From Nyssa sinensis (lineage: Eukaryota > Streptophyta > Magnoliopsida > Cornales > Nyssaceae), in assembly GCA_008638375.1 (NCBI GenBank), contig CM018050.1, positions 28,674,223 to 28,738,222 on the forward strand: a DNA stretch of 64,000 nucleotides, written 5' to 3'. Below, piece by piece: positions 24,801 to 36,265 of the stretch. Made by a program: the position numbers and the translations under genes. Positions within the stretch are counted from its first letter, which is position 1. Each line of letters starts with the position of its first letter. The notes below the pieces were generated by a model. The model saw only the letters and a list, made by a program, of their open reading frames with translations, made no database searches and was not told the origin of the DNA.

Positions 24801-25119
24801 GACATATACGTTGTATCATGGTTGTATATTTTTGGTTGTATAATTAGGCGATATATATTTAACTTTGATAAGATTGCGGCCATCAAGTGAGGATGGATTG
24901 TGATGTGTTTGTATATATATGATGTATTGTGATTATCAGAGGGAAAAAGGCTCGAAAAACAAAGGAGGTTCTGCCCAAATTTTTTTAAAACAGGAATGTA
25001 TGCAGGCTTGTATCTAAATTAGTTAAATTGTTATTTATTTATTTATTCGTCTATTTATTTTCTTCTTTTGTTTCGTTCAGTAGCGTCCCCAGGTTCGGTT
25101 GGGAATTTGGGGCATGACA
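21849..25119 (+). mobile_element. Solo long LTR (3271 bp) of a Ty3/gypsy element
   Basis: It starts TGTAGATACTTGAAA and ends TTTGGGGCATGACA and is flanked by a perfect AGAAT duplication (21844-21848, 25120-25124). Its second half (23865-25119) is clearly homologous to the LTRs of the 7795-17997 element: GGTATGxTAxTTTGCTAAGTA, ATTGATTGAATGATTT, and the CCAGCAGTTGAG box near 24648. The first half is diverged. No second LTR or coding sequence accompanies it. It lies inside a codon run of the copia integrase. The 195-residue minus-strand frame at 22061-22648 and other short frames inside are chance. Confidence 0.9.
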
Positions 25120-25210
25120 AGAATTTTGAAATTCTTCACACTAATTGTAAGCGAGAGTACTTGTCTGATTACTTCAAGATAATTATGTGAGAAAATTAGA
25201 TTTTGTTAAA
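25120..25210 (+). pseudogene. Copia integrase core remnant
   Basis: If the solo LTR and one AGAAT are removed, the plus-strand frame reads KMKNFEILHTNCKREYLSD YF. It corresponds to the copia integrase motif 'KxLRTDxGxEYLSxxF', where the Asp of the catalytic triad is expected. Here that Asp is replaced by Asn (HTNCKREY). The frame is lost soon after. Confidence 0.6.
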
Positions 25211-28057
25211 TACGGTTAGGTTGATGATGGCAAAAATATATTTTTTGTGACCTATATCCTTAACCAAGTGCCCTAATAGTCAATTTCTTTAAGATTAAGA
25301 ATGGTGAAAAGCCTAATTTAGAGGGCTTATCACCTTTTGGGGTTTATATAATTCGTTCACATTATTTATTATTTTTGTGAAAACTAGCCCTAAGTTTTAA
25401 ACATGTTATCTTTTTAAAATATTCTTTTTTAAAGTTTAAAGGGTCATTGGATTCTTAATCAAACGCTCCAAGTTAAGGAATGACTAAATTGAGTTGCGAA
25501 TTGAGAAAACTTTAAAGGATCTTTAACTTTGTGAGATAATGGAATCTATAGAAGTCACACCATCTCTCGACGAGGGTAGGAAATTGTTATCTCATTCCAG
25601 AAGCACCAATGATGTTTTGGATAATAGGAGTGACTTGCCGCCTAGTAGGAGTGTACCATTAGTTTGGATTGTACCATTAGAGGAAGATTCTTATGACCCT
25701 TAGTTATATAGAAGCAAATGTAAAATATTTTCTCATTGTCTTTGTGAGATTGAAAGGATGAATTTTAGCTATTACTCCACATGTTTAAGTGAATATTATT
25801 TTTTATGTAGAGGCAAAAGTTTTTTATTCTAATAGTGTAAGGATAGCTGCTATGAGTGATAAGTTGAGCTAAATTAGCAAAGAATCAAACTTTGAGAATG
25901 GTTTATCTCCTTTTATGTAGGAGTGATTAACTAGTGCTTATGCCCTATCTTTTTGAAAAAATGTCTTATCCCAACGGGGTATTGATTATAAAGAGAAAGA
26001 TTCTCCCAAGTGGTGAGAATTGTCTCCATCCACCTTATTCCAATGATTCTCGCACATGTTGGATCTTATAAACTTTTTAGATGGACTAAGAGATTATCTC
26101 TTCTATGGAGAATTAGACGATGACTTTTCGTGAATCAAGTTTTGGTTTTCAAGGTCAATGAACAAAGAGCGCAAAATGTGCTTGCTTAAGTGTTCATTTG
26201 TAACCTAAAGTAATCGTCTATGCAATTTTGGGCTTTAAGGTTAATGAACAAAGAGCGCAAAGTTTGTTTGCTGAATTGTTCATTAAAGCAATTATCAAGT
26301 TAGTAGAACCTTATATTTCATCGAACAATTGGCTTCACGATGATCAAGGAAGCCACGAACCATCCAAAGAAAGAATTTTGATCTTTTTGTGTGGTTGCTA
26401 ACATATATGGAATTAATTGTCACCTGTATTGAGGAGGACATAGGTGAAGTAAACTATGCTTGGATTTAAGTTCCATGGAGATTACCTTGAGGGATTTCTC
26501 GTTTTGTCTTGAGAAATCTATAAGCGATCTTGTTAGCACTGTCCTAACCTAATGATAGATTGATAAGGGAATACTTTAGTTTTGATCATTGCAATGAGAT
26601 AAATAAGTGAAAGATATATTTTGTGAACTTTCCTATTTAAGCGCAGTTGAGATTCTAAAGTGCACTAGGATGTGTACTCGATTATTTTTGTAGCTCTTAT
26701 TGATGGCCAAATTATTAAAACAACTTAGTGCTTTTCTCATATGGATTATCAAATTATTAGAGCAGTTTAGTGTTTTCCTCATATAGATAGTCAAATTATT
26801 AGAGCATCTTAGTGCTTTGCTCATATGGTTGGTCAAATTATTAGAGTAGCTTAATGCTTTGCTCAACGAATTTTAGTTAATTGGTTTCTTTCATATCCCA
26901 ATGATATAAAAAACACACGGTTGATCGTCGCAATTGAGGTAGTAGTTTGGTTATGGATATTCTAGTAGGGCCTTAACATAGCGCCGTGTAGGCATGATGA
27001 TATCTTCATCAGCTATGATTGTATGACAACTCTAGCATATATAAGTATTGCGATTGTCATAGCTTTTTTCCATTGTATTAATAATCTTTACAAGCTTGAG
27101 GGATATAAGTGCAGGTTTTGATTTGCTCTCTCTCACTAGCAATGGCCTTGGCCCTTAGATAGTGAGCAAGATGAGGTATTGAATTCTTGGTTAGAGGAAG
27201 AATTCATCTTTATCATATACGTCGCCTTGACAATGAGGGTTAAGATGAGATTCTTTTAAAAAATCGAGCATGAAGGTTGACCACACACCTCATCTAACCT
27301 AAAGAAACCCGAATGCAAACTTTCAGACAAGCACTAAGAGAACGACTGGGTTAGAATGTTCGGGTTAGGCATTGAGACAGTTACGAGGGGCGTTGAGATA
27401 GCGATGGGTGCTAGATAACGACTAGATTAAGATTCCTATGACGTTATATACTTTTGAGAATAAGTTTGACATGCCTAATTGAGTGGGAGCTCTGCCATAA
27501 CATACATTATATATTGCATGTGCTATTGATGTGACCTTTAAAAAAGAGAGTGAACGAATGTATCCATGTTTCGTCACTGTGTGAGCTCTAGGAACCTTTT
27601 TGAGTTCCATTGTGCCATTTGTGACCTAGGACTACGTTATGAAGAGACAGCTTGATGTTGCTACTTTAGTATGTTACTAAAAGACCATGATTAATGCGGT
27701 TTGGCGGGGAACGTCTAGGAAAGTAGTTGAGTTCAATTGGATTAATGTGAGTAGCTAGGGAAGATGGTTTTATAATACACTATTGTGTTGTGACTCATTA
27801 CCCGGTGATCATGTCGATTTCTATGTCTATCAATATGATCATAAGAACTGTACATTTTGGTTAGTCCATGCATCATGCTGAGATTAGTTCTCATGAGGGA
27901 TAACAAATGCTGAATCTAGTGTAACAGAATAATTTGGGGCATAGACGAGATCAGTTATGTGTTTGTAGTGAGGTACTGTGTTAGTTTGATCGTAGCTTAA
28001 TATAGTACTCCTACCCTGATCCTTTTTGTCTAGTTGCACAATCCATTTTTTTTATAT
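25211..28057 (+). pseudogene. Decayed copia pol region
   Basis: By position this holds the rest of integrase, RT and RNase H. One block near 25255-25345 reads like 'SLRLRMVKSLI, stop, RAYHLLGF', or in another frame GEKPNLEGLSPFG, which resembles the copia 'PYELWxGxKPxLxxLRxFG' block after the integrase core. No YVDD box was found. A repeated pair 'GAACAAAGAGCGCAAA' (about 26162 and 26247) marks a small internal duplication. 27100-28057 has no recognisable motif. The minus frames here are not genes. Confidence 0.45.
26708..26870 (+). repeat. Minisatellite of four 42-bp units
   Basis: Units begin at 26708, 26750, 26792 and 26834 with CAAATTATTAxAxCAxCTTA and end CTCATATGG or similar. The period of 42 bp keeps one frame open on the minus strand, which explains the repetitive 77-residue frame there. 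It is not evidence of a gene. Confidence 0.85.
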
Positions 28058-28070
28058 GGAAGGTGGGAGA
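28058..28070 (+). promoter_or_regulatory. Copia polypurine tract
   Basis: GGAAGGTGGGAGA directly before the TGTTAGACAT start of the right LTR, like the AAGTGGGAG tract usual in plant copia elements. Confidence 0.75.
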
Positions 28071-28815
28071 TGTTAGACATTGGGTCATATGGACCCAAGT
28101 CCATTTGGCATCCATAAGATTTGTGCATACCGTGATAATTATGATAAGAGTTTATATGTGGTTAAAACTCTTATCTATTCTGGTTGGTTTGACTAACTTA
28201 GATATTATCATACAAGTCTTGCGGTTATCCCATTAGTTGTGGTCATGGGAAATAAACATATACGCATTGGTTAAGTGTAATGAATTCATCCATGTGTAGT
28301 CTCCCAAGTTATCACGTAAGGTTTTGAGTGACGCTCTCTCTGAGATTCTTCTTAGGTGACCATCAAAGTGCCGTTGGTTTTGGATCGTGAAAAGATATAG
28401 GCGACTCGATCTTGTAGCCGTTCTATTTGACGAAGAGAGTCTTTTGCAGCGTTCCAAGAAAACTCATAATTTAAGTCACCTCTTGTGCTTCTACTTCCAC
28501 TGTTCTTAATCCGAAAAGGTAACCGGGTTGAACATCCCACTACAGGAAAAGGCACTATTAGCGATGCACGCATGCGTCGCTAATAGTGACAAAATGGGTC
28601 GCTAAAGAGCTTTTGCGACGCACAAACGAGCGTCGCTAAAAACGTCGTGTCACTAATAGTATTAGCGACGCCCACATCCCTTTGTGTCGCTAAAGGTAAC
28701 TATTAGCGACGCTCACTGTGTGTCGCTAATAATTTTGAAGGTATGTCCCAAATACTATACACGAACGCAATGTACGTCGCATCGGGCTTGTTTGTGTTTT
28801 TATGTATTTCCTTGA
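28071..28815 (+). repeat. Right LTR of the copia element
   Basis: It starts TGTTAGACATTGGGTCA and ends TTTATGTATTTCCTTGA, followed by the GATAT duplication. It is homologous to the left LTR from end to end, apart from a CACTA-type insert at about 28538-28785. It keeps the intact target of the gypsy element that split the left LTR. Confidence 0.85.
28538..28785 (+). mobile_element. CACTA-type end fragment inside the copia LTR
   Basis: CACTACAGGAAAAGGCACTA is a typical plant CACTA terminus. It is followed by at least six TTAGCGACGC or reverse-complement TCGCTAA motifs, two of them arranged as a 36-bp near-palindrome at 28551-28586. The expected opposite end (TAGTG) is missing. LTR text resumes at about 28786 (GGGCTTGTTTGTG). 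It is therefore a truncated end about 250 bp long. Confidence 0.65.
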
Positions 28816-28820
28816 GATAT

Positions 28821-29130
28821 TAAATTAAAAAAGTGGTCAAAATTCAACAACAATAGACGATGACCAAAATGAACTTATTCTTACAAAAATTGTTTGGAAA
28901 ATTTTGTGCATTCTCTTCTACCGATGCTAAAAGAGAAGCTTCAAGAGATAGAGAGCTTTGAGAGATCGAGGGACAAACTAAGATAAAGGGTCTCGGTAGA
29001 AGGTTTCATATAACATCATCATCTAGGGTTTGAATGTGTTAGTGTTTAGATTTTTTTTGTTGTTCTTTTACAATCTTCGAATATAGTGGGTTTCATACAA
29101 CATCATCATCATGTTGGGTTGTTTTTTAAA
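28821..29130 (+). other. Leader-like part of the En/Spm remnant
   Basis: No coding signal. It contains short repeats (CATCATCATC, GGTTTCATA) and a purine-rich run near 28930-28975. It lies upstream of the TNP2 remnant, from which it is separated by the MULE-like insertion, so it may be the 5' part of the En/Spm element. This is placement, not homology. Confidence 0.3.
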
Positions 29131-30910
29131 GGGATAATTACACTTACCTCCCCTAGGATTTCTAACAATTGTGAAAACTACCTTTATGGTTTCTGAAATA
29201 ATATTGCACCCTTTTTGGTTTTTAATGTCTCTTATAGATTCCCCTCACTGTCAAAAGTCGTTAGTTGACTTAATAGAATTTATTGATGTCACCTTAAAAA
29301 TTTATTCAAATGTCAAAGTTGCCCTTACAAATAATGTGAAGACAAAATTTCCCTCACAAAATTGACCTCAAAATCAGTCTAAAAGAATCTTTCCTTTAAA
29401 ATTAACTTTTCTCTAAAAAAAAATATCCCTTATGATTAAGGGTCATTCAGATAAGAGTATATGAAAAGTAACAAAATGATCATTTAGTCTAAGTCTAAAC
29501 ATATTAACCCATAATTTCCTTTAGTTATTCACTGCCAAAACTACCCATTCTAGTGAATTTCTTGAGAAATCAAAAGCAGCCACAAAAATTTGTAAAATTT
29601 TAAAATTGAATAACTTAAAATCTAAAAATTCATTTTTAATAAAAATTATATATTTTGATTCTAAGCATAAAGATCTATCAAACAAGATCTGTATTGAATA
29701 AAAAAAATTTAAAAAAAAATTACTCCAATTTTGTATTAGCGAAAGTGTAAAATGTTACACTTTTCCAGTGAAAAACTTCCTCCCATGGAATGAAAAATTT
29801 TATACTTTTTGAGAATTTATAAAAATTGAGAAAATTCTCAATTGTTATTAGTTTTATAGAGATGATGGCCACATGTTCGATGCTTAAAATTGACTTTCAG
29901 GGTTGTGAAAATTTATCAAAAAAAATTTATATTTAAAGAATGGGTGATTAAAAACTTACTAGTTGTGAAAAGTGTAAAATTTTACATAATCATAAAATGA
30001 ACAAATCACATGTGACTTTATTTAAAAATAAAAATATCTGCCCACAATTTCTACAAATAAAAAAGGGCTTATGCTCTCTAATGCCCATGACCACCACCAT
30101 CATTACCAGCTCTTAATTTCACTTGAACATATACCAAATCAAAAAATCATAGGTGACTTTATTTCATGGAGTAAATTCTAAATCTGTTACCTTCAATGCA
30201 TGTTTTCTTTTCTTTATATGTCATTTCAGGGTTACTATTATAAGTGCAATTTACCTTAAGGCTATTGACTAAAGATCAACAAAAGAAGGAATGAACCTTG
30301 TGGCTGGTACTCATTGTAAATATGTTACCCATGTTTATGTTTATTAATTCTGGGGAGGAAACGAGGTCAAAGAAGGAATCAACTTGGATGAACCATGTGA
30401 TTGGTAATTGTATGTAAACTTCACTTCTCTTCGATCTCGTTCCCAAAGATTCCCTTATCCACTTTTCATTCTCAGACTTTATTTAATGGAGTAACCAAAG
30501 CTAGAATTAGAATCCACCAAATGAATCAGCTAGGATGAACCATGTGGCATTGCTAGCATTGCTTTCCTTTTGATGATGAATCCACCAGCAATGGTTAGTG
30601 ATGATTTCAAAGCCAAGGTGTTGTAGATGGCTATGGTGGTGGATCGCAGATAAAGGGCTACTACTTTGGTTATCGCGGATTGAGGGGATCGTAATGGTGC
30701 TTGCGATATAAGGCGGTGCGAGGCTAGGGAACAATAGGTGCGTGAGTTTGAAAATTGTGAATGTGAATTAGGTAAAGGGATAAATTATGTATAGGGGTAT
30801 TCTTGCTATTTTGAAAAATAAAAAAATGACAACTTATCAAAATGGACTTGATGTAAAAAAAAAACTAAGATAACTAACTGTCCTTCAACTCAAAAGTAAA
30901 AAGTAAGAGT

Positions 30911-31082
30911 AATGTTAGTCTTAACTTCATATTTACCAAAAGTGTTTACCTTCACGAGTTGGCAGTGTTGTATTGGCTAAAAATCACAACATGTCATATT
31001 GTGATGTGATATCTAGCCAATACAACATTGCCAACTCATGAAGGTAAATATTTTGGTAGAATTTTTAAGTAAGTCTAGCATT
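30911..31082. mobile_element. MITE with long inverted arms
   Basis: The arms AATGTTAGTCTTAACTT and, reverse complemented, AATGCTAGACTTACTTA extend to about 75 bp each and include TACCTTCAxGAGTTGGCA and TGTTGTATTGGCTA. The centre is about 20 bp. The whole could fold as a hairpin. A TA or TTA target duplication is possible but cannot be told from the termini. Confidence 0.75.
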
Positions 31083-31245
31083 ATTGAAAAAGTAATTGAA
31101 CTTTATAATAATTTAATATCTTTTGAAAGGACTTAAGTCTAATTAACTCTATAATTAATTAATAAAAATTAAGAATCTCTTTCTTTCTAAAACTAAAACC
31201 TATCTCTCTCTCTAATTATCTCTCCCAAATCTCTCTATCTCAAAA

Positions 31246-31247
<2 letters not shown>

Positions 31248-31279
<32 letters not shown>
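31248..31279. repeat. TA microsatellite
   Basis: Uninterrupted (AT)n inside the MULE-like element. Comparable runs are at 2872-2893, 34784-34818 (CA then TA), 36882-36908 and 40430-40465. Confidence 0.9.
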
Positions 31280-31282
<3 letters not shown>

Positions 31283-32802
31283 AAAACAAGAAAATTGTTA
31301 CATGTTGCTAAGAAAGAAAAAAACCCAACATCAAGACTCAAAGCCATGAGATCATAAAGACCCGAGAAACCTAAGCAATCTAATGAAAAAGACATTATCA
31401 CAACATTCAGTAACAATAACTTTCATTGCCCCAAAAGAGCCAATAGATTTGAAAGTTTCCCAAACCCAATTACAAATGCAAAGAATGAGTTAGACAACCC
31501 CAATGAGACCAAATTCTAATGTGGGTCCTCTTTATCTCTTTCACACACACACACAGACACACATATATTTCACTTCTCTAATAATCTATTTCAAGCATTT
31601 TTTTTTTTTTTTTGCAAAAACCTTAATATGCATCTATAAAAAAATAAATGTAAGGTAATCCATAACAAGAAAATAAGTTTATAACTAAGGAATAACCTAC
31701 ATCTATCAATAGTTCCACGCCATCCCATACTCAAGTTGCAACACTCAATGGAATTAGGAAATTCAAGTACCCAATTTGATAGAAATCATATATTGGTTGC
31801 ATACAGAAACTTAAACCTTCAAGATAAAATCAAAATGGAGAAAAGTGTCTTGTAATTCAAAGTAGCACAATCTAATGCCATTGTCTCCCAAATACTATAA
31901 TATTACTAAAAAAATTGAGGCACTAAATTGATATTGTTGTAAATGCCTTCTTTCCACCACCACCAAAAGACCCAACTGGAATAAATTTCAATACATGTAC
32001 CTTCAATGTATTTTATTATCAATATAAGTCCTTTTCATGGCTTCTCTGGGAGTCTTAAACCCTAACCCAATGCTCGATACTCTCCACTTTACAATTTCAT
32101 AGAGTCGAGGTTGCCCAAGGGGGCAGATCATCTAGTCGCCTTTAACATCAAATTTCTTAAAGACTTGTTTGAGCACTTATTTAATCTAGGCAAGTGAATT
32201 TAGGGACAATGATCGAGAGGCGATTAGGGATGGGTTCAGAGAGCTTATAGTTGAAATATTTTGTCAATTTCTTCTCTTTTCAATTGAACAAATTTTTAAA
32301 ACCCATTGATGAATTCGCCTTACTGAATGAATTTGTTGAGAGGATGATTATGAGAGGAGAAAAGGAAAAGAGTTTCAGATTTAAGTAGAGAGAGAGAGAG
32401 AGAGAGAGATGAGAGTTAAAAGAATTGGGATATGCTTTGTATCAAAATTGTTAAAATATAAGAGAGAAATAAATAGAAAAAGAGTTGTTAACACTGTTTG
32501 TTCGACAACACTAACAAGGGGGAAATTGTTATTTTAGAAACTTTAAGGGTAGTTTCCATAATTTTTAGAAATCTTAGGAGTGATCAGTGTAATTATCCCA
32601 TTTTTCAAATGGGTGGGTTAGGGTTTCTTATAGTCGTCAACAGTGGATGAAAAGGTATTGTCGATAATACATAGGGTAGCGGTCGTCATCGTCATTTAGT
32701 CTAGGCTTTCTTTGTCATCATCATAAAAGGTTGAATAGGTACAATTTGTTCAAATTAGTGAAACTCTCTTCATGAAGGTTGAAGCGCTCATGGATCTTTG
32801 AT

Positions 32803-34712
32803 GAAAGGAAGGATTTACACCTAATATTTATCGATGATAAATACATCGTATCTCTTGTATGATATACGTTATCATCTAACAAGCGAAATTGAATTTCTGG
32901 GTGGTTTAAATTGATGGAGTTCCCAGATGGATATGCATCAAATATATCTTGGCGTGTGAATGATAAAGATGGGAAAATATAAATATTGAAGAGGCATGAC
33001 TGCCATGTCCTTTTACAATGTCTTCTACCAGTTGTAATATGTGGATATCTCACAAAGGACATATCAACGACATTAATTGAGTTGAAAGGCTTCTTTAGAG
33101 AATTAAGTGTGAAAATGTTGAAGTTAGAAGTACTAGAAAAGCTTGAAAGAGACATTCTTGTAATCATCTGTAAGTTGGAAAAGATTTTTCCTTCAACTTT
33201 TTTTTGATGTAATGCTCTACTTAGTCGTGTATTTATCACATGAGGCAAAAATTGGTAGGCCAGTCCAATACTGATGGAAGTAACTAATTGAAAGGAACAT
33301 AAATATTTAATAAATGTCTTATATATCTATCATAACTATTTAATTCAAAACTAATGAATTATTACAATAGATGTTTGCACACATTAAAGTAATATGCGTG
33401 TAACAAAACACGATTGGAAGGGTCAATTACTGAGGCATGCGTTGCTCCCGAATGCCTCACGTTCTGCTCCATGTATCTTGAAGATATTGAGACGATGTTT
33501 AATCATGAAGAATAAAATTTTGATAGATATCTACCGCATTAACCAACTGGCCTCGCAGTGTTCAGTCAAAATATACGAATATTAGGTGCTTGTGTGTATA
33601 AATGGATGCATCCTGAAGACTTGGAAAAATCTCATTATACCGTGCTTATAACTCTAAAAAGACACTAGCATATTTTAAGTACGTTTACCATACATTTTGA
33701 CAATGCTAAATTATATTATGGAATACAAGTTACGTAAAACTATAGTAATCTAATGTAGTGATCATATGACTGAGTTTTAGAGAGAAAATGTTAAAAATGT
33801 GGAGCACACACGACAAAAAATATTTCTTAAGTGGTTCAGAGAATGTGTAAGTATAGCATTTGAATCGTTTGGATGCTAATTAGTTATTGAATGTGTATTT
33901 AATTACTTTTTACTTTTCATCATATTAATAGATGAATCTCTTGCACCATTAAGAATTGTTTAAGGAGTCTGATCAATTATATGGCTTGGCCTGTGGTCTG
34001 GATCAAAGGATATCCTAATACACTGATTGCATGGTTGATGGCATTTGGTTTCACACGAAGGAATGTGAGGTACACTGACCAACACAGAATAATAGTGTCG
34101 TGGTTGAAGGAGGGTATGAAGCAGGGGAAATCCTAGAGTAGCATGGTGTATAACTATAACTGAAACTCGATCTATCTGTTTAAATTTAATTATTGGAATG
34201 TCGGTAACAAGAAGACCAAAATTTAGATAGATAAGCACTAAATAAGTGTTAATATGTTCCAGATGAAAGTTAAGGATGATCCTTATGTATTAGCGTCACA
34301 AGCTAAACACGTTTTCTATTTAAAAGACACAAAAATTAGAGGTAAATGGAATGTTTTCCAAAAAATTAAGTCCAGAAATATTTATGATGTATTGGAAGTT
34401 TAGGTGAAAGAGGAAGATTTAGAATGGAGTTGGGAAGCACTACAAGAAAAGTTTCAATCGGCCTATGATGGTGTTGTCCAACATGATCAATAAGATGTTA
34501 GGCCAATTTAGTTGAATAGGACTACACAGAACCAGATCATGTCGTAGTGACCATCGTCAATCCTATGAATTTAGATATGAGGGATGCAACATTCATCAAT
34601 GATGATGATGATGATAAAGAAAGTGATTTCAATGATGATACATTATTGGAGTATTGTTCTAAGAATGAAGAAATTTTAAGAACAGATGATGATACAAACT
34701 TAAACAAATAAG
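32803..34712 (+). pseudogene. En/Spm (CACTA) TNP2-like transposase, C-terminal half only
   Basis: The frame from 32803 reads DERKDLHL, then FPDGYASNIS, then KRHDCHVLLQCLLPVVI, IELKGFFRELSVK and DILVIICKLEKIFPSTFF (to 33207). After a one-base shift it continues YLSHEAKIGRPVQY, stop. This is the DUF4218 domain of TNP2-type proteins. Next come LEGSITEACVAPECLTFCSM and YLEDIETMFNHEE (about 33405-33510), LAVFSQNIRILGACVYKWM, LYGLACGLDQRIS and GIWFHTKECEV (33990-34070), and finally DDPYVLASQAKHVFYLKD and KWNVFQKIKSRNIYDVLEV (34270-34410), the DUF4216 region. An acidic tail (FINDDDDDDKES) ends at 34712. The upstream catalytic Tnp2 domain is absent. Several stops are present, so the gene is dead. Confidence 0.88.
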
Positions 34713-34779
34713 TGTCATAAGTATTACATGTGTAAAGCCGAATAAGTAGTTCATTACTCATTTTTATAATGTACATTGT

Positions 34780-34818
<39 letters not shown>

Positions 34819-34835
34819 CACTTTCTTTCAAGTAT

Positions 34836-36265
34836 GTTTGGATCAAGATCATGCAGTCGACTAACGAGCACCCCAAGGTCAAACCCACTGACTTCTATGG
34901 TAATGCCTCGTGCCGACCTTTCCTCAACAGGATCGAAAATACTAGTTCTTGATGGTAAGTTTGGTACTTATTGTTATATATAATTTTGTACTTACTTATT
35001 ATACAATTTGTGTACTAATTGTTTCTTTTTTGTTTCTTGCAAAGTTTCGACTCCCACGCCCAAACGTGGGCATGGTAGGTCGAAGAACTATAGACTACAA
35101 CGACATTTAGATGCGATTAGGGGTGCCTAAATTCGTATTGAGTTATTGAAGAGCTTGACTCAGCCCATAAGCGGGTAGGCCCAAGAGTCTATCACCGAGG
35201 TCGACATCATCTGTTGATTAAGCGCACCATTTCATGCCATAAAGTCAACCCAGATCACTCTTGACCAGTGGCGTGAGATCCACACACATATTCTGGTATG
35301 TCTTTTATTATTCTATTCCATTTCATATTAATTTATGTATTTAATCACCAATTTGAAATTGAAATGATTTTGTAGGAGAAATTTCACATTGACTTGCACC
35401 TATACCACGTGGTGGCGGTAGTGAATAGTTACCTCGCTACTAGGGACTACCACCACAATCTCCATATGCATCACAAAAAGAAGAAGGTTGCAAGAAAGGA
35501 GCCCCGTGACAGACCATATTGAGGGGTGTCGAATGAGGACTAGGGCTTCCTATATGACCGTTTGAGATTGAGGCAATCTAGGTAAAGAATTAGCTCAGTC
35601 CTTTTTTCTTACATACCATTGTCATATATACTAATATATTTAAATTTAAAGTGTAGGAGATCAATAGAATAAATACTAGAAGCAAGAATAAGCAGAAGGT
35701 TACCCATATTGGTGGTTCACACTCCTTTGTACGCTACCGATATGAGATGATAATATTTAGTACACACGGTGGTGGCATTTATTATATTAGATATACACAA
35801 AGAAATTACTAATCTTATCTTCTGTGTTCAAATTGTTGCAGCATGATCGAGAATCTAGTGCCCCGCCTAGCTTGATTCACCTATGGCACAGGACACACTA
35901 GAGCTCAAAAGGGTTGGGCTAGGCTAGAGGCGTAGAGAATTTATGTAAGTTATTACCATATATAAAATTATTACTAAATTTAATATTTATGAATAGTTTT
36001 ACTAGTATTAACAAAAATTTGCATTTCTATAAAAGGATATGCTATAAAAATACGCGCTCGATTGACCCTTGAGGGAGAGTTTTCATTGATGGATGATCAG
36101 ATTTATGAGGCCGTTTTAGGAAGGAAACGTGGGTAAATCTGAGGCCTAAGGTTTGATATGCGCCCGAGCCCAACATCATCTTCTATTGAGAATGGTACTA
36201 GAGTCTTGGCAGCCATACAAAGAGCTAAGGCATCTAAGCAACGTAACATAGAGTTGGAATAGAAA
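34836..36265 (+). pseudogene. En/Spm ORF1 (Ptta/En/Spm-type) transposon protein, broken
   Basis: Exon-like blocks on the plus strand are: 35045-35295 (RSKNYRLQRHLDAIRGA, then TLDQWREIHTHI), 35376-35581 (EKFHIDLHLYHVVAVVNSYL and NED, stop, GFLYDRL), 35657-35770 (EINRINTRSKNKQKVTHIGG, then SHSFVRYRYEM) and 36060-36265 (EGEFSLMDDQIYEAVLGRKR, then AIQRAKASKQRNIELE). This is the usual order of the Ptta/En/Spm domain: 'WxxLCDxF', 'NKxNRxKxxxxHxxGSxSF', 'DxxIYxxVLGxRxGY'. GT and AG splice signals bound the blocks (for example donor 35296, acceptor 35374-35375, donor 35582, acceptor 35655-35656). Stops inside exons show decay. It lies just downstream of TNP2 on the same strand, as in intact CACTA elements. 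Confidence 0.85.

Larger units (their letters stand above)
7778..28815 (+). mobile_element. Ty1/copia-like retrotransposon carrying three later insertions
   Basis: The left LTR (7778-18498) is split by a gypsy element. The right LTR is 28071-28815. GATAT flanks both ends (7773-7777 and 28816-28820). A primer site follows the left LTR (TGGTATCA, 18500-18507) and a purine tract GGAAGGTGGGAGA precedes the right LTR. The internal region holds decayed copia pieces in the right order: a gag zinc-knuckle remnant (about 20985-21035, duplicated), a pre-integrase block (about 21560-21690), and an integrase-like KNFEILHTNCKREYLSDYF split by a solo LTR. Without insertions the LTRs are each about 0.5 kb and the element about 7.3 kb. 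The left LTR starts TT rather than TG. No reverse transcriptase motif could be recognised, so it is dead. Confidence 0.75.
29131..32599. mobile_element. MULE-like element with about 85-bp terminal inverted repeats
   Basis: GGGATAATTACACTTACCTC at the left and GGGATAATTACACTGATCAC at the right (reverse complement) begin inverted repeats traceable for about 85 bp. Further shared blocks are AGGATTTCTAA and GGAAACTACC-like text. The flanks GTTTTTTAAA (29121-29130) and ATTTTTCAAA (32600-32609) agree at 8 of 10 positions, in the size range of Mutator-like duplications. The 3.4-kb interior has no transposase, a nested MITE (30911-31082), TA and GA microsatellites (31248-31279, 32390-32410) and no recognisable gene fragment. 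Two weak spots near 30480-30760 remain unexplained. Confidence 0.65.

Noticed and set aside
32721..33248. 175-codon minus-strand open frame
   Set aside because: It is the antisense of the TNP2 DUF4218 domain, whose plus-strand reading is clearly conserved.
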